From Gammaproteobacteria bacterium (GTDB lineage: Bacteria; Pseudomonadota; Gammaproteobacteria; UBA6429; Thiohalophilaceae): 9,294 nt of DNA. Positions 1 through 6,218 of the stretch are shown here, piece after piece; position 1 is the stretch's first letter; every line of letters begins with the position of its first letter. A model generated the notes under the pieces. The model did not search any database, was not told where the DNA came from, and saw only the letters and a program-made list of their open reading frames with translations. The stretch spans positions 1 to 9,294 of the forward strand of contig JAHEIJ010000072.1 of assembly GCA_024639445.1 (NCBI GenBank), in the 5' to 3' direction. Both the position numbers and the translations under genes were made by a program.

Positions 1-131
1 ACAGCATAAAGGCTGATTTTGATTTCATTGTTGAAAAATTGCTGGTGGTCTTGATATTCACGTGAAGTACCGTCGCAAGCCGCCAGGCACAGCGCGACCA
101 GACCAGGCAAAAGCGCTTTATGCTTACGCAT
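1..131 (-). CDS. Predicted lipoprotein, N-terminal 43 codons only (runs off left edge)
   Basis: The ATG at 131-129 overlaps the gshB stop by one base (TAATG), so translation is probably coupled to gshB. The visible 43 residues start with a basic n-region (MRKHK), then a hydrophobic stretch and a clear lipobox L16-A17-A18-C19, so signal peptidase II cleavage before Cys19 is expected. Residue +2 after the Cys is Asp20. In E. coli, Asp at this position retains lipoproteins in the inner membrane. The mature part begins DGTSREYQ and continues into a possible beta strand near residues 32-42 (FFNNEIKISLY). That strand loosely resembles the first strand of ApbE-type FAD:protein FMN transferases, which are often lipoproteins. 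This is inference from very few residues, so I leave the function open. P. aeruginosa carries a tonB-like gene next to gshB, but a lipobox does not fit a TonB protein. The existence of the gene is well supported; its identity is not. Confidence 0.75.
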   Translation of the reverse strand, partial: MRKHKALLPGLVALCLAACDGTSREYQDHQQFFNNEIKISLYA

Positions 132-1081
132 TAGCTATTGAGCTTGCTCTCAATACTCGCCATCAGTTGGCTGCCAATATCAAGATTGTATTGTTCATCA
201 AGTTCGCGGATGCAGGTGGGGCTGGTGACGTTGATCTCGGTGAGGTAGTCACCAATAACATCCAGGCCAACAAACAGCAGGCCTTTTTCTTTAAGTGTCG
301 GCGCCACTTGCTCGCAGATCCAGTAATCACGTTCGCTTAGCGCTACTCCGACTCCACGACCACCCACTGCCAGGTTGGCCCGGGTTTCACCTTTGGCCGG
401 AATGCGGGCCAGGGCATAAGGGACTGGTTCGCCATCAATGAGCAGAATACGTTTGTCGCCATCACGGATTTCAGGAATAAAGCGTTGCGCCATAATTTGT
501 CGTTGACCGTGACGAGTGAGGGTTTCAATAATCACCCCGATATTCAGATCATCTTGCTGGATTCGGAAGATAGAAGCGCCGCCCATGGTATCGAGAGGCT
601 TGAGAATAATGTCGCCGTGTTCTGCCAGGAAGGCACGAATTAATTCGGCCTGACTGGTGACCAGGGTTGGTGGAGTGCATTGGGGAAACCGGGCGGTGTA
701 GAGTTTTTCATTGGCGTCCCGCAGGGTTTGCGGCTTATTGACCACATATACACCCGCATTTTCAGCCAGTTCCAATAAGTAGGTGGTATAGATATAGTCC
801 ATATCGAAAGGGGGATCCTTTCGCATCAGGATGACATCGAGATCGATTAATGAGGTGGAAGTGGATTCACCCAGGGTATACCAGTCATTCGCATCAGCCC
901 GGACTTGCAGGGGTCGCATCAAACTGCGCGCTTCCCCTTTGGCCAGATAGAGATCGGTCTGTTCCATATAGAACAGTGTCCAGTCCTTATTTTGGGCGGC
1001 CAGTAACATGGCCAGGGTGCTGTCCTTTTTGAAGTTAATGGACCCGATGGGGTCCATGATGACACCGAGTCTAATAGACAT
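131..1081 (-). CDS. gshB: Glutathione synthetase (ATP-grasp)
   Basis: This enzyme joins gamma-glutamylcysteine and glycine with ATP to make glutathione in the cytoplasm, the second step of the pathway. The 316-aa length is normal for bacterial GshB. The N-terminus (MSIRLGVIMDPIGSINFKKD) closely matches the family's substrate-domain start. RKDPPFDMDY at 87-96 and NKPQTLRDANEK at 115-126 are family signatures. The ATP-grasp part shows the glycine-rich loop KPLDTMGGAS at 161-170, then RDGDKRILLIDGEPVPYALARIP at about 206-228 (conserved, no gap), the glycine-rich NLAVGGRGVG at 236-245, and the metal/ATP-binding end GLDVIGDYLTEINVTSPT at 272-289. The start lies 6 nt after the gshA stop and has no strong ribosome-binding site, which fits translational coupling. 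Its 3' end overlaps the next lipoprotein start by one base. No key residue appears to be missing. Confidence 0.97.
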   Translation of the reverse strand: MSIRLGVIMDPIGSINFKKDSTLAMLLAAQNKDWTLFYMEQTDLYLAKGEARSLMRPLQVRADANDWYTLGESTSTSLIDLDVILMRKDPPFDMDYIYTTYLLELAENAGVYVVNKPQTLRDANEKLYTARFPQCTPPTLVTSQAELIRAFLAEHGDIILKPLDTMGGASIFRIQQDDLNIGVIIETLTRHGQRQIMAQRFIPEIRDGDKRILLIDGEPVPYALARIPAKGETRANLAVGGRGVGVALSERDYWICEQVAPTLKEKGLLFVGLDVIGDYLTEINVTSPTCIRELDEQYNLDIGSQLMASIESKLNS

Positions 1082-1087
1082 TGTTAC

Positions 1088-2383
1088 TCAGAGGTATTCA
1101 GTGTATTCGCGTGCCGCGGCTAGCAGTGCCAGGCGGCCAATGACCCCATAGGCGTAAAACCGATTGGGGTTGGCATCGGGGGCTTTACTACTGTCAGGCG
1201 TGATGCAGGTTTCGGCAAAGGCCAGGGGTTCAAAATGCATACCAGGGGCATTCAGATTTTCATTGGACCCGCGGCCGGTATGGACCCGATAGAAGCCCCC
1301 TACCACGAAATGGTCCAGCATATACACGACAGGTTCCGCCACCGCCTGATCCTCTCCCCAGGTTTCAAAGGTATAGATGCCTTCCTGCATAATGACCTGT
1401 GTTACCGCCTGACCGCCCTTGCTGGCAGACATGCGGGTACGTTGTTTGCGATTGAGTTCCAGAAGTTCATCGGCATTATGTACTGTCATGATACCCATAC
1501 CGTAAGTACCGGCATCAGCCTTGACGATCACAAAAGGTGGCTTATCTATCTGGTACTCGTCATATTTTTTCTGAATGTCGGTCAGTAGTTTAGTTACGTT
1601 CTTGCGTAAGCAGTCTTCGCCTTCGCGTTTCATGAAATTGATTTCGCCACAGTTGCGAAACAGAGGGTCAATAAACCAGGGGTCGATATCCACCATGGTG
1701 GCAAATTCATTGGCAACCCGCCGATAGTGTGCAAAGTGCTCTGATTTCAGGCGATTACTCCAGCCCATTTCCAGCGGCGGGAGCAGTTTTTGTTCGATGC
1801 CTTCCAGGATATCCGGTCGACCGGCAGAGAGGTCGTTATTTAGCAGGACTACGCAGGGATCAAAGCCGTTTAAATGCACACGATTTCCCTCCCGTTGCAC
1901 GGATTCCAGAATAATCTCCTTGCCGGAGGGCAGATTAATACCCTGATTTTGCTCAAGATCAGGCAGTAAAGAGCCGATACGTACCTCAAAGCCGGCTTTG
2001 CTGATGATCTCCTGCAGGGTTGCCACACTTTCAAGGTAAAACAGGTTGCGGGTATGGCTTTCCGGGATGATCATGATTTTAGCGGCGGCCGGGCAGACAT
2101 GTTCAATCGCTGACTGGACAGCCTGGATACAAAGTGGCATCAAAGCAGGATTGAGGTTATTAAAGCCAGCCGGGAAGAGATTTGTATCTACCGGTGCCAG
2201 TTTGAAGCCCGCGTTACGCAGGTCAACTGAAGTATAGAAGGGAGCGGGTGACTTGAGCCACTCGCTCCGAAACCAGGTTTCAATTTTTGGCTGGTTGTCC
2301 AGCAGGTGCGATTCAATATCGTGCAACGGGCCGGACAGGGCAGTGGTCAAATGCGGTACGGCATGGAGATGTTCTACGCTCAT
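1088..2383 (-). CDS. gshA: Glutamate-cysteine ligase, proteobacterial GshA family unlike E. coli GshA
   Basis: This is the first and committed step of glutathione synthesis: ATP-dependent ligation of glutamate to cysteine. The 431-aa protein is not the E. coli GshA fold family. It matches the family described from Acidithiobacillus and many beta/gammaproteobacteria (PF08886/TIGR02049, from memory). Recognisable blocks are WFRSEWLKSPAPFYTSVDLR at 37-56, NAGFKLAPVDTNLFPAGFNN at 57-76, PESHTRN at 107-113, VLLNNDLSAG at 179-188, VKADAGTYGMGIMTV at 287-301 (ATP-grasp-like glycine loop), MQEGI at 332-336 and DHFVVGGFYRVHTGRGSNEN at 357-376. Full family length, no frameshift. The ATG at 2383 gives the family-typical start. 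It has only a weak ribosome-binding site (AGGCAG, about 11 nt upstream). It is first in a minus-strand operon with gshB and a lipoprotein, so both glutathione enzymes are co-transcribed. Confidence 0.95.
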   Translation of the reverse strand: MSVEHLHAVPHLTTALSGPLHDIESHLLDNQPKIETWFRSEWLKSPAPFYTSVDLRNAGFKLAPVDTNLFPAGFNNLNPALMPLCIQAVQSAIEHVCPAAAKIMIIPESHTRNLFYLESVATLQEIISKAGFEVRIGSLLPDLEQNQGINLPSGKEIILESVQREGNRVHLNGFDPCVVLLNNDLSAGRPDILEGIEQKLLPPLEMGWSNRLKSEHFAHYRRVANEFATMVDIDPWFIDPLFRNCGEINFMKREGEDCLRKNVTKLLTDIQKKYDEYQIDKPPFVIVKADAGTYGMGIMTVHNADELLELNRKQRTRMSASKGGQAVTQVIMQEGIYTFETWGEDQAVAEPVVYMLDHFVVGGFYRVHTGRGSNENLNAPGMHFEPLAFAETCITPDSSKAPDANPNRFYAYGVIGRLALLAAAREYTEYL

Positions 2384-2718
2384 GATGTGATTGGCTGCCT
2401 TATAGTTGCAAGAGTCAATACTAACCCATGACGGACCATAGCTGCAGTTGCGAGTAATTATTAGGACTTATGTATACAGAGTGAATTATCAAGGTCAACA
2501 ATTACTGTGTTGTTGGCATTTCTGGGCTATGATGAAGGCGAAAATTAGATAGTATTAGTAGCGAAAATGTTCTATAAAATATAGGCTTATGGACTGTTTC
2601 TCTAAACTATGTTAAATAAAAAATGGTCTGGTTGACGGCCACAAGTGTACCGCCAACTGATGTGTGGAGATAAAAGTGTAAGTAAATCAGGTGCTTAAGC
2701 GTGCTAGCAGAGAAACCT
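2384..2718. other. Divergent intergenic region between gshA and pilG (335 bp)
   Basis: No convincing gene is present. The region is richer in A/T than the genes around it and must hold promoters for both directions. The gshA promoter is the clear one. For pilG I see only isolated -10-like hexamers: TATGAT at 2528-2533, TATAAA/TAAAAT at 2573-2580, and TTAAAT at 2612-2617 preceded by TG at 2610-2611. None has a good -35 box at 16-18 bp, and TTGACG at 2632-2637 lacks a matching -10. An activator-dependent promoter or a long untranslated leader are both possible. The octamer GCGAAAAT occurs twice, at 2538-2545 and 2561-2568. Confidence 0.5.
2471..2498 (-). promoter_or_regulatory. Sigma-70-type promoter for gshA-gshB
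   Basis: Read on the minus strand, a -35 box TTGACC (2498-2493) is followed after 16 bases by a -10 box TATACA (2476-2471). Each differs from consensus at one or two positions. The expected start of transcription is near 2464, giving a leader of about 80 nt before the gshA ATG. This is the best promoter match in the divergent region. The leader holds an imperfect direct repeat (AGTTGCAAGAGT at 2404-2415 and AGTTGCGAGT at 2446-2455, plus-strand reading) of unknown meaning. Confidence 0.55.
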
Positions 2719-3102
2719 ATGGATGATTTGTATCAAGGCCTGAAGGTGATGGTGATTGATGACAGCAAAACCATTCGCCGCACGGCCGAGACTTTGTTGA
2801 AAAAAGTCGGGTGCGACGTGATTACTGCGTCTGATGGTTTCGAGGCGCTGTCAAAAATTGCTGATACCCAACCCGATATTATTTTTGTGGACATTATGAT
2901 GCCTCGGCTGGATGGCTATCAGACTACCGCATTGATCAAAAACAACAAGGTATTCAAAACCACCCCGGTGGTAATGTTGTCCAGTAAGGATGGCCTGTTT
3001 GATCGGGCACGTGGTCGTATTGTGGGTTCAGAACAATATTTGACCAAGCCTTTCACTAAAGAAGAATTGCTAGGTGCGATCAAGGACCTGGTTAATGAAT
3101 AA
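2719..3102 (+). CDS. pilG: PilG, CheY-like response regulator of twitching motility
   Basis: Single receiver-domain protein. In Pseudomonas, PilG is phosphorylated by ChpA and promotes pilus extension and cAMP signalling at one pole. The acid pocket is D14-D15 (VIDDSK), the phospho-accepting Asp is D58 (FVDIMMP), the switch Ser is S88 (MLSSKD) and the invariant Lys is K110 (YLTKPF). The stretch KTIRRTAETLLKKVGCDVIT (17-36) is nearly diagnostic of PilG. I chose ATG 2719 (127 aa, starting MDDLYQGLKV) because it gives the same short lead-in before GLKVMVIDDS as known PilG. A GTG at 2701 would add six residues and has AGG about 9 nt upstream, so it remains possible. An AGAG lies about 6 nt before the ATG. 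It is the first gene of the chemosensory operon and is followed by a 57-nt gap with a hairpin. Confidence 0.95.
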   Translation: MDDLYQGLKVMVIDDSKTIRRTAETLLKKVGCDVITASDGFEALSKIADTQPDIIFVDIMMPRLDGYQTTALIKNNKVFKTTPVVMLSSKDGLFDRARGRIVGSEQYLTKPFTKEELLGAIKDLVNE

Positions 3103-3111
3103 AATACCAAG

Positions 3112-3146
3112 CCCACTAACAAGCAAGTCGGGTAGAACTTTTTTTT
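3112..3146 (+). terminator. Terminator-like hairpin plus T8 between pilG and pilH (possible attenuator)
   Basis: CCCACT (3112-3117) can pair with AGT-GGG (3126-3128 and 3130-3132) around an 8-nt loop, with C3129 bulged, giving a 6-bp stem. Six bases later comes a run of eight T (3139-3146), directly before the pilH ribosome-binding site. The stem is weak and the T-run is not adjacent to it, so full termination is unlikely. Partial attenuation, or an S1-type U-rich enhancer for pilH, are alternatives. Confidence 0.35.
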
Positions 3147-3148
3147 GC

Positions 3149-3154
3149 AGGAGG
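3149..3154 (+). promoter_or_regulatory. Strong pilH ribosome-binding site (AGGAGG)
   Basis: A perfect Shine-Dalgarno AGGAGG lies 5 nt before the ATG at 3160. It fixes the pilH start there and rules out the in-frame TTG at 3145, which lies upstream of the site. It is the strongest ribosome-binding site in the window. Confidence 0.85.
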
Positions 3155-3159
3155 TCCCA

Positions 3160-3525
3160 ATGGCACGCGTATTAATTGTTGATGATTCCCCAACCGAAAT
3201 CCACGTTCTGAGCGGCATGCTGGAGAAGAACGGTCACCAGGTGGATTCCGTGGACAATGCCGAAGCAGGAATCGCACGCTCTAAGGAAACCAAACCCGAG
3301 CTCATCCTGATGGATGTAGTTATGCCCGGGATGAACGGCTTCCAGGCCACGCGTAGTATTAGCAAGGACCCCGAAACCCAGCACATCCCTATTATTATCG
3401 TTACCACAAAGGATCAGGAAACGGACCGGGTATGGGGTATGCGGCAGGGTGCGAAAGATTACATCACTAAACCGGTTAATGAAGCGGAACTGATGAACAA
3501 GATTAACGCGGCGCTTGGAGGCTGA
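3160..3525 (+). CDS. pilH: PilH, CheY-like response regulator of twitching motility
   Basis: Second single-domain receiver of the Pil-Chp system. In Pseudomonas, PilH opposes PilG, acting as a phosphate sink or favouring retraction. At 121 aa it has the same length as P. aeruginosa PilH. It begins MARVLIVDDSPTE with acid pocket D8-D9. The phosphoryl Asp is D52 (LMDVVMPGMNGFQATR), the switch Thr lies in IIVTTKDQETD (T82/T83), and K104 is in DYITKPV. The KDQETDRVWGMRQGAKDY stretch (84-101) is typical of PilH. The start is set by the AGGAGG before 3160. The stop TGA shares its last base with the pilI ATG (TGATG), which suggests coupled translation. Confidence 0.96.
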   Translation: MARVLIVDDSPTEIHVLSGMLEKNGHQVDSVDNAEAGIARSKETKPELILMDVVMPGMNGFQATRSISKDPETQHIPIIIVTTKDQETDRVWGMRQGAKDYITKPVNEAELMNKINAALGG

Positions 3526-4076
3526 TGAACGCTGTGCGGTCGCTTCCACCGTATGAACTGCTGCGAGAAATTGAAAAGCGCAGTCAAACGAAGGCACTCG
3601 GATTGCCTCAACAGATTGAGGTGCGTCGTACCTGGTCAGGGATTGGCTTTCGCCTGGGAGAGACCCAGTTGGTTGCCCCGATGAGTGATGTTGGCGAAAT
3701 CCTAGAATACCCAAGTTTGACCCATGTGCCGAGTGCTATGAGCTGGGTAAAGGGGATTGCCAATATCCGCGGCAGTCTTTTGCCGGTTATGGATTTAAAC
3801 GGATTCATTATGGGTGATCCGGTTCATTTACAGCGCCGCAATCGGGTTTTGGTGATGCGGCGAAGAGGACTGAATTGCGGTTTATTGGTGGACGAGGTAT
3901 TCGGGTTAAGACATTTTTTTGAAGAAGAAAAGGTAGCCACTGCCGAGGGAATTGCCAAAAAATTGAATGCCTTCGTTGACGGTGCCTATCGGCAAGGGGA
4001 ACAGAGTTGGGGAATTTTCAGCATGCGAAAATTGGCTGAAAACCCGGAGTTCCTGGAAGTAACAGCGCGAAACTAG
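3525..4076 (+). CDS. pilI: PilI, CheW-like adaptor
   Basis: Coupling protein expected to bridge the PilJ receptor and the ChpA kinase at the inner membrane. It has 183 aa and a single CheW domain after a helical N-terminus of about 35 residues. Key blocks are TWSGIGFRLGE (36-46), APMSDVGEILEYPSLTHVPS (51-70), the central WVKGIANIRGSLLPVMDL (74-91) and CGLLVDEVFGLRHF (118-131). The TWSGIGFR entry to the domain is characteristic of PilI. The start overlaps the pilH stop by one base. GGAGG at 3517-3521, inside the end of pilH, lies 3 nt before the ATG. A 99-nt gap with repeats separates it from pilJ. Confidence 0.95.
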   Translation: MNAVRSLPPYELLREIEKRSQTKALGLPQQIEVRRTWSGIGFRLGETQLVAPMSDVGEILEYPSLTHVPSAMSWVKGIANIRGSLLPVMDLNGFIMGDPVHLQRRNRVLVMRRRGLNCGLLVDEVFGLRHFFEEEKVATAEGIAKKLNAFVDGAYRQGEQSWGIFSMRKLAENPEFLEVTARN

Positions 4077-4082
4077 AATTTA

Positions 4083-4107
4083 CTACGACGTGGTGTTGAT
4101 GTCGTAG
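4083..4107 (+). repeat. Inverted repeat (stem-loop) in the pilI-pilJ gap
   Basis: CTACGAC (4083-4089) and GTCGTAG (4101-4107) form a perfect 7-bp stem around an 11-nt loop, starting about 7 nt after the pilI stop. No T-run follows, so it is not a standard intrinsic terminator. It could stabilise or process the transcript, or be a protein-binding palindrome. Confidence 0.5.
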
Positions 4108-4120
4108 CTTATACATGGAC

Positions 4121-4138
4121 GCGGCGTGAGCGGCGTGA
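4121..4138 (+). repeat. Perfect tandem duplication of a 9-bp unit before pilJ
   Basis: GCGGCGTGA occurs twice back to back (4121-4129 and 4130-4138), 38-55 nt before the pilJ ATG. The function is unknown. It could be a slippage product that varies in copy number, or part of the pilJ leader. Confidence 0.6.
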
Positions 4139-4175
4139 ATAGAAAGAAAATGATGGCAATGCCAGGAGCAGGAAG

Positions 4176-6200
4176 ATGAAGCTCAAAAAGAAAAATCCGT
4201 CAGGTGGTAGTACTGCTGGCCGGATGATGATTTACATGATGATTTTGCTGATTGCAGCGGTAATTGCCATGGGTATTACCTACGGGCGAGTTGCCTTGCA
4301 GGAAGCTCAGTCGGTGGAATTCCTGAGTAAAGTGGGTGACCAACGTGTACTCGCGCAGGAAATTGCCAAGGAAGCATCCCTCTCGGCACGTGGTGATCTG
4401 GCGGCTTTCCCCCGCTTACAAAAATCACGCGATGAGTTCGATCAAATCCTGAAATGGCAAACCAGTCGAATCCCGGCTGATGTGCAAAAGCCGATGGCGG
4501 ATCTGCAGAATACCTGGGCTAAGCTTCGCAAGGACGTTGACACGATTCTTCAGCGCCGTGAAGTTATCAGCACCATGCGTGAGTATATCCAGGGGATTAA
4601 CGAACAAATTCCCACCCTGTTGGCCATGTCGGATGAAGTGGTCGCCACCATGACCGACCAACAGGCCCCGGCTGATCAGGTGTATATCGCAACTCGCCAA
4701 TTAATGTTGACACAACGTATTTCCAGTAACGTTAACCGGGTTCTGGAAGGGGGCGAAGAAGCGGTGACCGCCGCGGACCGGTTCGGACGTGACGCCGCCC
4801 TGTTTGGTCGCGTAATTGAAGATATGTTGCGTGGTAACCGCAACATGGGCATCAAGCGGATAGGAAACCCGGCATCACGGGCAAAATTACAGGAAGTATC
4901 AAAGTTATTTAAATCCATTCGGACCCAGGTCGGCGGGATTCTTGAACGTTCTCCTGAAATGTTCCAGGTATCCGGCGCTGCGGAAGGGATCCTGAACATG
5001 GGTGATCAACTACCTCGTAGTATTAACGCCATGTCTGAAGCGTATCAGGCATCTCTTGGTGCCCGACTTGAGCCGTTACTGGTGTATGTTTTCGCCGGTG
5101 TGGCTCTCTTCGCCGTGGTATTGCTGGCTACCCTGTACTTGCGTGACTCACGGCATCGACTTGCCGATACGGAAGAACAGCGTCGTGTAACAGAAGAAAT
5201 GAACGCGACCAATCAGGAAGCTATTTTGCGTCTGCTGGATGAAATGGGTGACCTGGCGGATGGTGACCTGACGGTAAGTGCCACGGTAACCGAGGATATT
5301 ACCGGCGCTATCGCTGATTCTATTAACTATGCGATTGACGCACTGCGTAACCTGGTATCGGCAATTAACGATACCACCCAGCAGGTATCCTCAGCGGCGC
5401 AACAGACACAGGCGACCGCCATGCATTTGGCCGAGGCCAGTGACCACCAGGCCCAGCAAATTACTGATGCCAGTACTGCGATTAACGAGATGGCGACGTC
5501 GATTGAACAGGTCTCCAGTAATGCTTCGGAAGTAGCCGCGGAGGCGACCCGTTCGGTAAATATCGCCAGCCAGGGTAGTGAGGCGGTACAGAAGACGATC
5601 AATGGTATGGACACGATTCGCGAACATATCCAGGAAACCTCAAAACGTATTAAACGTCTTGGTGAGTCTTCTCAGGAAATTGGCGACATCGTGGAGCTGA
5701 TTAACGATATTGCCGAGCAGACGAACATTCTGGCCTTGAACGCGGCTATTCAGGCAGCAATGGCCGGTGAGGCCGGTCGCGGTTTCGCGGTGGTTGCTGA
5801 CGAAGTTCAGCGCCTGGCGGAACGTTCTTCTGATGCAACCCGCCAGATTGAAGCGTTGGTGAAAGCGATTCAAACGGATACTAACGAAGCGGTGGCATCC
5901 ATGGAACAGAGTACTGCCGAAGTGGTGGGGGGGGCACAACTCGCCCATGATGCGGGGCAGGCACTGGAAGCGATTGAAACCGTGTCCACCCACCTGGCGG
6001 AACTGATTACAACCATTTCCGGGTCAGCGAAGCAACAGGCCAACGCGGCGACCAATATTTCTGACACTATGAACGTGATTCAGGAAATTACCACCCAGAC
6101 ATCTGCGGGTACCAATGAAACAGCGGCATCAATTGGTAACCTGGCTGAGCTGGCAAATGAACTGCGTAACTCGGTAGCCGGTTTCCGCCTGCCCCAGTAA
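4176..6200 (+). CDS. pilJ: PilJ, type IV pilus methyl-accepting chemoreceptor
   Basis: Inner-membrane receptor of the Pil-Chp pathway, thought to sense pilus or surface state. It has 674 aa, close to P. aeruginosa PilJ. Order: basic start (MKLKKK), TM1 about 17-39, and a periplasmic part about 40-298. The periplasmic part holds two similar helical PilJ N-domain units, one around 47-92 (GDQRVLAQEIAKEAS) and one around 167-220 (TRQLMLTQRISSNVN). TM2 is about 299-321, a HAMP-like linker about 322-393, then a long coiled coil. The hairpin tip is at about 502-550, with NDIAEQTNILALNAAIQAAM and AGEAGRGFAVVADEV. The protein ends GFRLPQ, with no CheR-tethering pentapeptide. The tip has Q526 and M529 where many MCPs have E and R, as in known PilJ. 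The start has AGGAG (4164-4168) at 7-nt spacing. A G8 run at 5927-5934 codes V584-G585-G586-A587. Confidence 0.97.
   Translation: MKLKKKNPSGGSTAGRMMIYMMILLIAAVIAMGITYGRVALQEAQSVEFLSKVGDQRVLAQEIAKEASLSARGDLAAFPRLQKSRDEFDQILKWQTSRIPADVQKPMADLQNTWAKLRKDVDTILQRREVISTMREYIQGINEQIPTLLAMSDEVVATMTDQQAPADQVYIATRQLMLTQRISSNVNRVLEGGEEAVTAADRFGRDAALFGRVIEDMLRGNRNMGIKRIGNPASRAKLQEVSKLFKSIRTQVGGILERSPEMFQVSGAAEGILNMGDQLPRSINAMSEAYQASLGARLEPLLVYVFAGVALFAVVLLATLYLRDSRHRLADTEEQRRVTEEMNATNQEAILRLLDEMGDLADGDLTVSATVTEDITGAIADSINYAIDALRNLVSAINDTTQQVSSAAQQTQATAMHLAEASDHQAQQITDASTAINEMATSIEQVSSNASEVAAEATRSVNIASQGSEAVQKTINGMDTIREHIQETSKRIKRLGESSQEIGDIVELINDIAEQTNILALNAAIQAAMAGEAGRGFAVVADEVQRLAERSSDATRQIEALVKAIQTDTNEAVASMEQSTAEVVGGAQLAHDAGQALEAIETVSTHLAELITTISGSAKQQANAATNISDTMNVIQEITTQTSAGTNETAASIGNLAELANELRNSVAGFRLPQ
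5927..5934 (+). repeat. G8 homopolymer tract inside pilJ
   Basis: Eight consecutive G within codons for Val584-Gly585-Gly586-Ala587 of PilJ. A slip of one base would change the frame after the signalling tip and remove about the last 88 residues. Here the frame is intact. Confidence 0.85.
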
Positions 6201-6218
6201 TTCTATAAATAGAGGTTA

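Noticed and set aside
62..340. 92-aa plus-strand frame at the left edge
   Set aside because: It overlaps gshB and the lipoprotein start on the other strand and shows no domain or ribosome-binding site.
1235..1588. 117-aa plus-strand frame inside gshA
   Set aside because: Antisense to a confidently assigned enzyme, no family motif.
2514..2529. Possible sigma-54 promoter (TGGCAT...GGCT) for pilG
   Set aside because: The GG and GC elements are separated by 9 instead of 10 bases, and the -12 element is poor.
2632..2637. TTGACG as a -35 box for pilG
   Set aside because: No acceptable -10 hexamer lies 15-19 bp downstream.
2701..2718. GTG 2701 as the pilG start
   Set aside because: Adds six residues not expected in PilG; ATG 2719 gives the family-like N-terminus. 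Kept only as an alternative.
3172..3714. 180-aa open frame on the minus strand across pilH and pilI
   Set aside because: It lies antisense to two well-identified genes, has no recognisable domain and looks like a shadow of their codon pattern.
4083..4107. Intrinsic terminator after pilI
   Set aside because: The stem is good, but no T-run follows, and pilJ continues the same operon.
5640..5993. 117-aa minus-strand frame inside pilJ
   Set aside because: Antisense to the most conserved part of PilJ; composition (many His, Arg, Phe) is typical of a shadow frame.
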